Source of the DNA: Amorphoplanes digitatis
GTDB lineage: Bacteria > Actinomycetota > Actinomycetes > Mycobacteriales > Micromonosporaceae
DNA length: 64,000 nt
Assembly (NCBI RefSeq): GCF_014205335.1
Contig: NZ_JACHNH010000001.1
Coordinates: forward strand, 4,582,501-4,646,500
Reading direction: 5' to 3'
Positions 23,299-31,422 of this stretch are shown piece after piece. The first letter of the stretch is position 1, and every line of letters starts with the position of its first letter. The notes beneath the pieces were generated by a model, which saw nothing but the letters and a program-made list of their open reading frames with translations, searched no databases and had not been told where the DNA came from. The position numbers and the translations under genes were made by a program.

Positions 23299-24033
23299 GT
23301 GATCGTACGTGACATCCGGATGATCGACGACCGCCCGGTGCGGTTCGTCATGGTCCCCACCGTCGAGGACACCTTCAGCTTCCCGGCCTCCGCGGTGCTC
23401 GCCGACCGCCCGTCGGTGTCGCGCCACGTCGTCGCGGTCGCACTCGGCGTGCTCGTCGCGCTGGGCTCGATCGGGTGGCTCGGCAATCAGGTGGTCTCGA
23501 AGCACGTCGCCGCGTGGACCCCGTCAGCCGCGTTCGCGTGCGCGATGGCCCTGTTCGTGCTCTGCGTCGTCAACTGGAAGTTCGGCTCCTGGTGGATGTA
23601 CCCCGTCGCGCTCGTGCTCGCGTCGCCCGTCCTGATCGGGGTCGCGCCGACCCCGGCCGTCGTCGCGGTCGTCGGTCTGGCCGGCCTCGGCTACGCCACG
23701 TGGCGCGGTGACCGCGCGCGCAGTCGCCGGTGGGCACGCACCGCTCCGCTTCTTGAGAGCCACGTCCGCACCGACGCCGTCGTCACGGACCTGGCCCGCG
23801 ACGCGGGGAGCGGCAGCGCACCGGCCAACCGCATCGAGCTGACCGTGGCAGCAACCGGTGGCAGCGGTCTGACCTGGACGTTCACCGCCATCTCCCAGTC
23901 ACCGGCCGGCGGGTTCTATCCCATGCTGGGCGACCCGATGGTGGTCTGGTACGCCCCCGGCGACGTCGCCGCCGCAGCGGTGTGCGCCGCCCAGCCGCTC
24001 GTCAACATCGCGAGCAACCGCCCGGGCCGGTGA
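23299..24033 (+). CDS. membrane protein of unknown function
   Basis: About 244 residues. Residues 1-45 are soluble, then four hydrophobic segments follow (HVVAVALGVLVALGSIGWLG; AFACAMALFVLCVVNW; MYPVALVLASPVLIGV; VVAVVGLAGLGYA), and a C-terminal soluble domain of about 90 residues with a beta-rich pattern (IELTVAATGGSGLTWTFTAIS). GTG 23299 is preferred: a TAGCCT box lies 8 bp upstream, which would make a leaderless transcript. A longer frame to 23263 lacks a ribosome binding site. Family not recognised. Confidence 0.75.
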   Translation: MIVRDIRMIDDRPVRFVMVPTVEDTFSFPASAVLADRPSVSRHVVAVALGVLVALGSIGWLGNQVVSKHVAAWTPSAAFACAMALFVLCVVNWKFGSWWMYPVALVLASPVLIGVAPTPAVVAVVGLAGLGYATWRGDRARSRRWARTAPLLESHVRTDAVVTDLARDAGSGSAPANRIELTVAATGGSGLTWTFTAISQSPAGGFYPMLGDPMVVWYAPGDVAAAAVCAAQPLVNIASNRPGR

Positions 24034-24123
24034 CGGCCAAAGCCGGTCCACGGCGTACCCGTCGCGCCATCGGCTGTGTAATTATCAGCCTCGATCGCCG
24101 TGTCGTCACCGGAGGAGGAAGCC

Positions 24124-24426
24124 ATGGTCAAGGTCGTCCACCAGCCGAGGGTCGCCTGGGACGCCGCGCTGGCGTTCGTGCGTGCCGCCGCCGGGCCGAA
24201 CTCCGCGGACTTCGGCGCCAGGCTGGAGAGCCGGCTCGGCGCCGAGCTGCACGACCAGTTCGTCGTCACCCGGCAGCGGCTGCTCCTGGCTCGCGGGGGC
24301 GGTGACCGGCACACGGCCGACGTCGAGGCCGGCCGGTGGCGGGTTCTGCTCGAGGATCTGCTGCGCGTCCGGCCGGACCTGACCGGTGCGGTCGTGGAGC
24401 TGACCGGCGGCGGGCCCGGGGTCTAG
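24124..24426 (+). CDS. small hypothetical protein
   Basis: 100 residues, helical and charged, no cysteines, no signal peptide. The ATG has GGAGGAGGAA directly upstream, strong evidence for translation. An AT-rich TAATTAT box at about 24080 could be a promoter element. Its stop shares the CTAG tetranucleotide with the stop of the convergent PilZ gene. Family not recognised. Confidence 0.7.
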   Translation: MVKVVHQPRVAWDAALAFVRAAAGPNSADFGARLESRLGAELHDQFVVTRQRLLLARGGGDRHTADVEAGRWRVLLEDLLRVRPDLTGAVVELTGGGPGV

Positions 24427-25055
24427 TCCTCGGCCGCCGCGGCGCGGCGGCGCTCGGCGAGCTGCCATTCGAGCAGGTAGCGGCGTACCTGCTGCGCCTG
24501 GTTCTCGGCCAGCGTGTAGGTGATGACCACCTCGGCGTCGTTGCCGTTGTCCTTGTCGGACTCGCGGGTGAGCAGCACCGTGCCGCTCACCGCGAGGGTG
24601 TCCTCGCCCAGCACGACCCGCGCGTCCACCGGGTCGCCCTCGGTGAAGTGCAGGTCGGTGATGTAGCAGCGGAGCGCGGCCTCGCTGACGTCCTCGACGG
24701 TCGCGTTGCGCCAGCTCCGGTCGCCCTCGAGGCGAAGCTGTGCCGTCTCGCCGCCGCCGCCGCGGAAGAAGGTCCGGCGGGTGACGGGCACGGGGTCGCT
24801 CACGACGCGCAGCCGCCAGCGCGTCTTCGAGGAGGCCATCATCTCCGCGCGCACCCGGTAGCGGTGCGGCGGGCGGTTCCAGGCAATGTTGATCACGTCT
24901 TCGTCGGACGGGAGGGCGATCTCCAGCTCCTCCGGCGGGGCCGGCATGACCAGCACGCCGTCCTCGTACTCCTCGACGCGCGACTCCCACTCGACGCCCC
25001 GGGTCTCCGGGTTGATCACGGTCGCGACCGTCAGTTGGTCCTTGTCTCGTGGCAC
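24423..25055 (-). CDS. PilZ-domain protein, putative c-di-GMP receptor
   Basis: 210 residues. The N-terminal half resembles a YcgR-N-like beta-barrel (ESRVEEYEDGVLVMPAP). The PilZ half has an RxxxR-type motif (RRTFFR) and the second motif as VEDVSEAAL, where the usual D/NxSxxG has Ala instead of Gly. c-di-GMP binding is likely but may be weak. The C-terminus is helical (QQVRRYLLEWQLAERRR). GTG start with GAGGTG upstream. The nearby GGDEF-EAL gene could supply the ligand. Confidence 0.83.
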   Translation of the reverse strand: MPRDKDQLTVATVINPETRGVEWESRVEEYEDGVLVMPAPPEELEIALPSDEDVINIAWNRPPHRYRVRAEMMASSKTRWRLRVVSDPVPVTRRTFFRGGGGETAQLRLEGDRSWRNATVEDVSEAALRCYITDLHFTEGDPVDARVVLGEDTLAVSGTVLLTRESDKDNGNDAEVVITYTLAENQAQQVRRYLLEWQLAERRRAAAAED

Positions 25056-25181
25056 CGCACACCTCGCGTCTCAACGGCTGAATGCGGGCCACCCGCCGAG
25101 CGAGCCGTCCGCAAACGCACATATCGTCAAAGCGGGGAGGCACGCCAGAGGTTGCCAGGTGCGACTTACGCCACATTTCGG

Positions 25182-26066
25182 TCACAGCAGCAGGGAGCGT
25201 CGCCACAGGGCCAGGCCCGGGCCGCCGATCAGGTCGAGGTCCCGGAGGTAGGCGACGACCCGCTCGCCGGCCCAGCGCATCGTCTCGCGGTGGTTCGGGT
25301 TGGCCAGCGCGGCCCGGCGGCCGGCCGCCGGGTCGATGCCGACCGACCGGTACACCGCCGGGGAGACGATCCGGCGGCCGGTCAGGTACGCGGCCCGCGC
25401 GATGACGAGGCGGTCGAACGCGAGCCGGCGGGTGCCGGCCGCGCGCACCTGGCGGGCCAGCTCCTCGCGGGCGTAGCGGACGTGCCGGGCCTCCTCGATG
25501 ACGTGGATCCGCGACACCATCCGGACCAGCGGCTGGACCGTCTCGTCGGTGGACGCCTCGCGCTGGAGCGCGTCCAGGATCTCCTCGGCGATCAGGATGG
25601 CCGCGTACATCCGGGGGCCGGTCGCGGTCGCCGCGATCCACCGGCCGAGCGCGTCGTCGAAGCCGCCGACCTTGTAGACCGGGCAGTCCAGCTTGTCGAT
25701 CATGCGGCCGAACATCACCGAGTGGCGGCACTCGTCGGCGATCTCGGTCAGGGCGTACTGGGCGTGTGCGGCGGTCGGGTCCTGGCGGTAGTACTCGCGG
25801 ATCAGCAGCTGCATCAGGATCGTCTCGAACCAGACGCCGAGCGAGGCGATGCTGACGACCTCGTGGCGGGTCAGCGTGATCCGCTGCTCCTCGCTGAGCG
25901 TGTCCCACAGGTCGGTGCCGTAGAGGGTGGAGCGGTGCTGCGGGGTGAACCAGCGGCCCTCGACCAGCGGCGCGTCCCAGTCGATCTCCACCTGCGGGTC
26001 GTACGCGTGCTCGGCCGAGGAGCGCAGCAGCCGGGTCGCGGTCTGTTCCCGATCGGATTCGGCCAT
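25182..26066 (-). CDS. AurF-like diiron oxygenase family protein
   Basis: 294 residues from ATG 26066, chosen over TTG 26078 because GGAGGG lies 4 nt upstream. The family binds two irons in a helical bundle and includes the N-oxygenase AurF. Ligand motifs are visible: HEVVSIASLGVWFE, EIADECRHSVMF and EEARHVRYAREEL. It is divergent from a TetR gene, with a palindrome between them, so TetR probably controls it. The redox partner and substrate are unknown. It belongs to a 6-kb block of oxidation genes (25.2-31.3 kb). Confidence 0.87.
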   Translation of the reverse strand: MAESDREQTATRLLRSSAEHAYDPQVEIDWDAPLVEGRWFTPQHRSTLYGTDLWDTLSEEQRITLTRHEVVSIASLGVWFETILMQLLIREYYRQDPTAAHAQYALTEIADECRHSVMFGRMIDKLDCPVYKVGGFDDALGRWIAATATGPRMYAAILIAEEILDALQREASTDETVQPLVRMVSRIHVIEEARHVRYAREELARQVRAAGTRRLAFDRLVIARAAYLTGRRIVSPAVYRSVGIDPAAGRRAALANPNHRETMRWAGERVVAYLRDLDLIGGPGLALWRRSLLL

Positions 26067-26086
26067 GGAACCCTCCAAGAGTTGAC

Positions 26087-26101
26087 GTTACCGGAAGTAA
26101 C
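26087..26101. promoter_or_regulatory. TetR operator between diiron gene and tetR
   Basis: GTTAC and GTAAC are inverted around CGGAA, giving GTTACCGGAAGTAAC. It lies 21 bp from the diiron gene start and 17 bp from the tetR start, so one bound dimer could repress both. Confidence 0.7.
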
Positions 26102-26117
26102 AGCTACTGCTAGTACA

Positions 26118-26804
26118 ATGAACTCTGTCGATGAGGGCGTCAACCGTCCCGACGGGCGCAGCCGTCGCTGGGCCGACCACCGCGAGCGGCGCCGGGTCGA
26201 GCTGATCGAGGCCGTGATGGAGGCGATCCGCGAGCTCGGCCCGGAGTCCGGCATCGACGCCGTCGCCGCGCACGCCGGGGTGAGCAAACCCGTGCTGTAC
26301 CGCTACTTCACCGACCGGTCGGGGCTCTGGCTGGCCGTCGGCCGGCGAGCGGCCAGGTCGGTGGTCGAGGCCATCGCGCCCGCGGTCTCCGCGGTGCGGG
26401 AGGAGCGCGCGGTCGTCGCCGCGGCGATCGACGCGTACCTGACGTTCATCGAGGCCGACCCGCACGTCTACCGCTTCGTGGTGCACCAGCGCGGCATCGC
26501 CCGCGACGCCGACGTGGTCGCCGACGCGATGGGCACCGTGGCCAGCGGGCTGGCCCGGATACTCGGCGACCGGCTGCGCGCGCTGGGCCTGGACTCGGGC
26601 CCGGCGCTGCCCTGGGCGTTCGGGCTGGTCGGCTACGTGCAGACCGCCGGCGACTGGTGGCTGCGCGAGCAGCAGCCGATCAGCCGCACCGCCCTGGCGG
26701 AGTACCTGACCACCTTCCTGTGGGACGGCATCGCGGGCATCCGCCGTGCGGCCGACACCCCGGGCGGGCTGGCCGCGGCGGCCCGGACGGCGGACGACCG
26801 ATGA
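26118..26804 (+). CDS. TetR-family transcriptional regulator
   Basis: 228 residues. The N-terminal helix-turn-helix is clear (LIEAVMEAIRELGPESGIDAVAAHAGVSKPVLYRYFTDRSGL in segments: SGIDAVAAHAGVSKPVLYRYF). The C-terminal domain has the WxxG-like GYVQTAGDWWLREQQPISR helix. The start ATG sits in an AT-rich TAGTACAATG context with no Shine-Dalgarno, suggesting a leaderless message. Its stop overlaps the DUF4873 start by 4 bp. It likely represses the divergent diiron gene through GTTAC-N5-GTAAC. Confidence 0.9.
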   Translation: MNSVDEGVNRPDGRSRRWADHRERRRVELIEAVMEAIRELGPESGIDAVAAHAGVSKPVLYRYFTDRSGLWLAVGRRAARSVVEAIAPAVSAVREERAVVAAAIDAYLTFIEADPHVYRFVVHQRGIARDADVVADAMGTVASGLARILGDRLRALGLDSGPALPWAFGLVGYVQTAGDWWLREQQPISRTALAEYLTTFLWDGIAGIRRAADTPGGLAAAARTADDR

Positions 26805-27100
26805 GCGACGGCGAGGAGGACTACCGGGGCGAGGCCACCATCGAGGCCGGCGACGTCACCGTCACGGCGCGGGTGCGGCTGTCGGTGCGCTTCGAGCCGG
26901 TCGAGGGGCGGTACCGGTGGGCCGGGCGGGCCGCGCCGGACCCGGCGCTGACGGCACAGTTGCGCGGCGGGATCCGGGAGGCGACCGTGCGGATCGGCGA
27001 CGGCTCCGCCCGCGCCCGGCTCGGCGAGCCCGACCCGTGGGGCGGCATCCGCCTCACCGGGATCGGCCCTCCCCCGTGGCCCGCAGTTCCCGCGGGGTGA
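26801..27100 (+). CDS. DUF4873 domain protein
   Basis: 99 residues covering one DUF4873 domain (EDYRGEATIEAGDVTVTARV; RFEPVEGRYRWAGR). In some actinobacteria this domain is fused to flavin monooxygenases, which fits the monooxygenase gene 1 kb downstream. It is coupled to tetR by an ATGA overlap. Its last 47 bp overlap the 3' end of the convergent AraC gene. Function unknown; a lipid or sterol-like ligand role is speculation. Confidence 0.82.
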   Translation: MSDGEEDYRGEATIEAGDVTVTARVRLSVRFEPVEGRYRWAGRAAPDPALTAQLRGGIREATVRIGDGSARARLGEPDPWGGIRLTGIGPPPWPAVPAG

Positions 27101-28070
27101 CGCCGAACCAGCGCCGCACGGCCCGGCTCAGCGCCGACTGCTCGGCCAGCGAGATCATCGCGGTGACCTGGGTGAACGGCAGGTCGGTCTGGGTGATGAG
27201 CCGGGCAGCGGTGGCGCGCCGGACGTCGTCGAGGATCGCCTCGAACGTGGTCCGCTCGGCGTCGAGCCGGCGCTGGAGCGTACGGGGATGGGTGCGCAGC
27301 AGCCGGGCGATCGCGGCGAGGGTGACCGGCGACGAGCCGAGCGACTGGGTCAGCAGCAGGTGCACGCGACCGGAGAGCGCGCGGCCCGGCGCCGGGAAAT
27401 GGCTGGTGATGTAGTCCAGCGCGATGTCGCGCAGCACCTGGTTGCCGCCCGGCACCGCGGTGTCGGCAAGCGCGCCGGGCACCCGCAGCACCGCGTCCGC
27501 CCGGCCGAAGCGCACGTCCGCGCCGAAGAAGCCGGTGTAGGTGGCGATCGGGGCGAGCGGGGCGTGCGGCAGGTGCACCGAGCGCAGCCCGTACGGGCCG
27601 CCGTGCAGCAGCACGATGATCCGGTGGAACAGGCCCAGCCCGAGGTCGACGACCTGCGGCGGCAGCGGCTCACCGGTGCCGCGGTACAGCAGCCCGACGA
27701 CGCCGGACCGGCCGGCCGGGTCGGGGATCTGGGAGACGGTCAGCGCGGGGCTGTGCACGAACAGGAAGCGGTTCGCGGTGTCCAGCGCGTCGCCGAACGT
27801 CGGCGAGTTCTCGATGGCCAGGGCGAGCGGGCCGAGCACCGTCGCGTTCTGCTGCCCGGCCAGCCGCAGGCCCAGGTCGTAGGCGCCGAGCTCGGCCGCC
27901 GCGGTCTCCAGGACGCGACCGGCCGCGGTCGTGCCGACCACCGCGTCGTCGGAGTCCAGCGCGGCCGGCGGGATCCGGAACTGGGCGAGCAGCCCGGCGC
28001 CGTCGCCGCCGAGCGAGTCGACGAGCTCCGGCAGCCCGCGCAGCGAGGCGGCGCGGACCATCGAATCCAT
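27054..28070 (-). CDS. AraC-family regulator, VirS-like
   Basis: 338 residues. The N-terminal 200 form the AraC-ligand (Arabinose_bd) type domain found in OruR, ToxT-like and mycobacterial VirS regulators. The C-terminal HTH shows LAAIARLLRTHPRTLQRRLDAERT and FTQVTAMISLAEQSALSRAVRRWFGVTPRELR. It is divergent from the monooxygenase-SDR-hydrolase operon with 89 bp between the starts. That order copies mycobacterial virS-mymA, where VirS activates the operon. Activation here is inference. Confidence 0.9.
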   Translation of the reverse strand: MDSMVRAASLRGLPELVDSLGGDGAGLLAQFRIPPAALDSDDAVVGTTAAGRVLETAAAELGAYDLGLRLAGQQNATVLGPLALAIENSPTFGDALDTANRFLFVHSPALTVSQIPDPAGRSGVVGLLYRGTGEPLPPQVVDLGLGLFHRIIVLLHGGPYGLRSVHLPHAPLAPIATYTGFFGADVRFGRADAVLRVPGALADTAVPGGNQVLRDIALDYITSHFPAPGRALSGRVHLLLTQSLGSSPVTLAAIARLLRTHPRTLQRRLDAERTTFEAILDDVRRATAARLITQTDLPFTQVTAMISLAEQSALSRAVRRWFGVTPRELRATGEGRSR

Positions 28071-28159
28071 GAGGCACGGTATCGGACGTGTCGTGCAGAG
28101 GTAAATCGTTGTCGCGTCAAAGCAAGTTCATCGGCGGTGCATGCCCGAGACTGACGGCT

Positions 28160-29611
28160 ATGGCGGAACACTTCGACGTCCTCATCATCGGTGCCGGGCT
28201 GTCCGGGATCGGCGCGGCCTGGCGGCTGCGGCGCGAACGCCCCGGCACCACGTTCGCGATCCTGGAGGCCCGCGACGCGATAGGCGGCACCTGGGACCTG
28301 TTCCGCTTTCCGGGCGTGCGCTCGGACAGCGACATGTACACCCTCAGCTACCCGTTCCGGCCCTGGCGAGGCCGGGAGTCGATGGCGCCGGGCGCGAGCA
28401 TCCGCGCGTACATCCGCGACACCGCCGACGAGGGCGGCATCACCCCGCACATCCGCTTCGGCGCGCGGGTGGAGCGTGCCGACTGGTCCGACGGCCGGTG
28501 GACCGTGCGGCTGACCGGCGGCGAGACCCTGACCTGCGGATTCCTGTACGCCTGCGCCGGCTACTACGACTACGCCGGCGGCTACCAGCCGGACTTCCCC
28601 GGGCTGGCCGACTTCGCGGGGCGGTTCGTGCACCCGCAGGCCTGGCCCGAGGACCTCGACTATTCGGGCAAGCAGGTCGTGGTCATCGGCAGCGGCGCGA
28701 CCGCGGTGACGATCGTGCCCGCGATGGCCGCGACGGCCGGGCACGTGACGATGCTCCAGCGCTCCCCCTCGTACCTCTCCGTGCTGCCCGAGCGGGACGT
28801 GGTCGCCGACGCCCTGCGCCGCGCGCTGCCCGCCCGGGCGGCGCACAAGCTGGCCCGGGTCAAGAACATCCTGCTGGCGCAGGGCTTCTACCAGCTCGCC
28901 CGGCGCCGCCCCGAGCGCTTCAAGGCGATACTGCGCCACGTCGCCCTCCAGCACCTGAACGATCCGGCGTATCTCGACGCGCACTTCACCCCGGCGTACC
29001 AGCCCTGGGACCAGCGGCTCTGCGTGGTGCCGGGCGGCGACCTGTTCAACGCCGTCAGCGACGGCGCGGCGTCGGTCGTCACCGACCACATCGACCGGTT
29101 CGTGCCCGAGGGCATCGCGCTGCGCTCCGGCCGTACGCTGCCGGCCGACGTCGTGGTCTGCGCGACCGGCCTGTCCCTGCTGCCGATCGGCGGGGTGGCG
29201 CTGACCGTCGACGGCGAGGCGGTGGATCCGGGCACCCGGGTCGCCTACCGCGGGGTGATGCTCAGCGGGGTGCCGAACTTCGCCTACTGCATCGGTTACA
29301 CCAACGCCTCCTGGACGCTGCGCGCCGACCTGTCGCACCGCTACGTCCTGCGCCTGCTGTCCCACCTGGAGCGGCACGGCTACGCCAGCGCCACGCCGGT
29401 GGAGACGCCCGGCGAGCGGCGGCCGCTGCTCGACCTCACCTCCGGCTACGTGCAGCGGGCCCTGGACCGGTTCCCGCGACAGGGCGACCGGGACCCGTGG
29501 ACCGTCCGCCAGAACTACCTGCTCGACGTGCTCACCACCCCGCGCGCCGACCTGCGGCGGGACATGACCTTCACGCGCCGCGACGCGCCCGTCCTCGAGG
29601 AGATCCGATGA
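28160..29611 (+). CDS. Baeyer-Villiger-type flavin monooxygenase, MymA-like
   Basis: 483 residues. Rossmann motif GAGLSGIG near residue 12 for FAD, a second GSGATAVT for NADPH. Between them is FAGRFVHPQAWP (residues 152-163), an exact match to the Baeyer-Villiger fingerprint FxGxxxHxxxW(P/D). The enzyme should insert oxygen next to a ketone or oxidise a heteroatom. The ATG has no Shine-Dalgarno. Stop and next start overlap (ATGA). First gene of a three-gene operon with an SDR and an alpha/beta hydrolase, a set able to turn an alcohol into a ketone, an ester and then acid plus alcohol. Confidence 0.92.
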   Translation: MAEHFDVLIIGAGLSGIGAAWRLRRERPGTTFAILEARDAIGGTWDLFRFPGVRSDSDMYTLSYPFRPWRGRESMAPGASIRAYIRDTADEGGITPHIRFGARVERADWSDGRWTVRLTGGETLTCGFLYACAGYYDYAGGYQPDFPGLADFAGRFVHPQAWPEDLDYSGKQVVVIGSGATAVTIVPAMAATAGHVTMLQRSPSYLSVLPERDVVADALRRALPARAAHKLARVKNILLAQGFYQLARRRPERFKAILRHVALQHLNDPAYLDAHFTPAYQPWDQRLCVVPGGDLFNAVSDGAASVVTDHIDRFVPEGIALRSGRTLPADVVVCATGLSLLPIGGVALTVDGEAVDPGTRVAYRGVMLSGVPNFAYCIGYTNASWTLRADLSHRYVLRLLSHLERHGYASATPVETPGERRPLLDLTSGYVQRALDRFPRQGDRDPWTVRQNYLLDVLTTPRADLRRDMTFTRRDAPVLEEIR

Positions 29612-30474
29612 CCCGCCTGAGCCCGTACCGTTTCGCCGGCCGCACGGCCGTGGTGACCGGCGCCGCGAGCGGCATCGGTGAGCATGTCGCGCACGGGCTC
29701 GCGGCCCGGGGCAGCGACCTGGTCCTGGTGGACCGCGACGCGCTGCGGCTCGACGCGGTCGCCGAGCGGATCCGCGCCGCGCACCCGGGTGCGGCGGTCG
29801 AGACCCTGGTCGCGGACCTGGCCGACCGCGCGGCGGTGATCCGCACGGCCGAGGGGATCCGGGAGCGGCACCCGGCGATCGGCCTGCTTGTCAACAACGC
29901 CGGCGTGGCGCTGGGTGGCCGCTTCGACCAGGTCAGCCTGGCGGAGTTCGAGTGGGTGATGGCGATCAACTTCACCGCGCCGATGCTGCTCATCCACCAC
30001 CTGCTGCCGGCGCTGAGCGCCGAGCCGGGCGGCCACCTGGTGAACGTGTCGAGCCTGTTCGGGCTCATCGCCCCGCCCGGGCAGTCGGCGTACAGCTCGA
30101 GCAAGTTCGCGCTGCGCGGGCTCAGCGAGGTGCTGCGCGGCGAACTGCTGGAGTCGGGCGTCGGCGTGACCACGGTGCATCCCGGCGGGATCCGCACCCG
30201 GATCGCGCAGAGCGCGCGGATCGGCGAGGGTGTGCCGCCCGACCAGGTCGACGAGCAGCAGCGCGCGTTCGACGCCCTGCTGACCTATCCGCCGGAGAAG
30301 GCCGCCGAGGAGATCCTCGACGGGGTCGAGCGGCGCCGCGGCCGGGTCCTGATCGCGGCGTCCGCCAAGCTCCCCGACCTGCTGGCACGCCTGATGCCGG
30401 TCGGCCACATGCGGCTGATCGGCATGCTGACGGCGGCCGCCGGCCGCGGTGCCCGGGCGGGAGCGGCCAAGTGA
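29608..30474 (+). CDS. short-chain dehydrogenase/reductase, SadH-like
   Basis: 288 residues. Classical SDR: cofactor loop TGAASGIG near residue 16, NNAGV in the middle, active-site Ser in NVSSLFG and the YSSSK motif (Tyr162, Lys166). The Asp after the second strand (LVLVDRDALR) favours NAD(H). The C-terminal hydrophobic tail (LMPVGHMRLIGML) may touch membrane. ATGA overlap with the monooxygenase and GTGA overlap with the hydrolase. Probably makes or uses the ketone handled by the monooxygenase. Confidence 0.92.
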   Translation: MTRLSPYRFAGRTAVVTGAASGIGEHVAHGLAARGSDLVLVDRDALRLDAVAERIRAAHPGAAVETLVADLADRAAVIRTAEGIRERHPAIGLLVNNAGVALGGRFDQVSLAEFEWVMAINFTAPMLLIHHLLPALSAEPGGHLVNVSSLFGLIAPPGQSAYSSSKFALRGLSEVLRGELLESGVGVTTVHPGGIRTRIAQSARIGEGVPPDQVDEQQRAFDALLTYPPEKAAEEILDGVERRRGRVLIAASAKLPDLLARLMPVGHMRLIGMLTAAAGRGARAGAAK

Positions 30475-31319
30475 TCAGGGAGCTGCCGGTCGGTGGGGCC
30501 AGCATCCGCGTCCGCGAGAGCGGCGACCCGGCGCACCCGCCGGTGCTGCTGCTGCACGGCATCGGCCGCAGCCTGGAGGACTGGGACCCGCAGCACGAGC
30601 GGCTTTCGGACGCCTACCGGGTGATCTCGCTCGACCTGAGCGGCTACGGCATGTCGACGGCGGTGCCGGGCCCGATCGGCCTGGCCTCGCTGGCGGACAC
30701 GGTCGCCGCGACCGTCGACGCCGTCGGCGAGGACCGCCCGCTGCACGTAATGGGCAATTCCCTCGGCGGCGCGGTCGCCATGAAACTGCTCGCGACGACT
30801 CCGTCACGGGTGGCGACATTGACGCTGGTGAACAGCGCCGGTTTCGGCAAGGAAGTGACCCTGGCGCTGCGCATTCTCGCTATTCCGGGGCTCGGAAAGC
30901 CATTGATGCGCCGCATCGACCCGAAGGCCGCGCGGCGGATCGAACGCACCCTGTTCCACGACCGGGCGCACGTCACCGACGAGCGGGTGGAGTTCGCCGT
31001 CCGGGTCGCCGCGCGCCCCGACAACGCGCGGGTCTACCTGGCGACCGCGCGGGAGCTCGGCACGTTCCGCGGCGTGCGCGCACCGTGGCGGGAGACCCTG
31101 TTGTCGCAGGTCGCCGCCCATCCCCGGCCGACGCTTGTCGTCTGGGGCGACCGCGACCGGGTCCTGCCGGCGATCCACCTCGAGGCGGCGCGGGCGGCCC
31201 TGCCGCACGCGCGGAGCCACCTGTTCGCCGACACCGGCCACATGCCGCAGATCGAGCGCGCCGACGAATTCGCGGACCTGGCCCGGCGGTTCCTGACCGC
31301 CCATTCCCCGGCGATATGA
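30471..31319 (+). CDS. alpha/beta hydrolase
   Basis: 282 residues. Oxyanion-hole motif LLHGIGRS, nucleophile elbow GNSLGG with Ser97, acid in VWGDRDRV and His257 in DTGHMPQIE. The GTG start overlaps the SDR stop and has GGGAG 7 nt upstream. As the third gene of the operon it could cleave the ester or lactone formed by the monooxygenase. A central part (about 30760-30910) has lower GC at third positions than its neighbours. Confidence 0.9.
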   Translation: MIRELPVGGASIRVRESGDPAHPPVLLLHGIGRSLEDWDPQHERLSDAYRVISLDLSGYGMSTAVPGPIGLASLADTVAATVDAVGEDRPLHVMGNSLGGAVAMKLLATTPSRVATLTLVNSAGFGKEVTLALRILAIPGLGKPLMRRIDPKAARRIERTLFHDRAHVTDERVEFAVRVAARPDNARVYLATARELGTFRGVRAPWRETLLSQVAAHPRPTLVVWGDRDRVLPAIHLEAARAALPHARSHLFADTGHMPQIERADEFADLARRFLTAHSPAI

Positions 31320-31422
31320 CGGAGGGTCATCGCCCGATCCCGTAGAGCATTTGGCAATTGGCGCAGGCAACCTATGATGCGACTCATTCGTACTCATAGG
31401 TGACCGCACGCCGCCGCTCTAC

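Noticed and set aside
24336..26117. Upstream extension of the tetR frame, about 590 codons
   Set aside because: It runs antisense through the PilZ and diiron genes and has shadow composition; the tetR start at 26118 is supported by position and family length.
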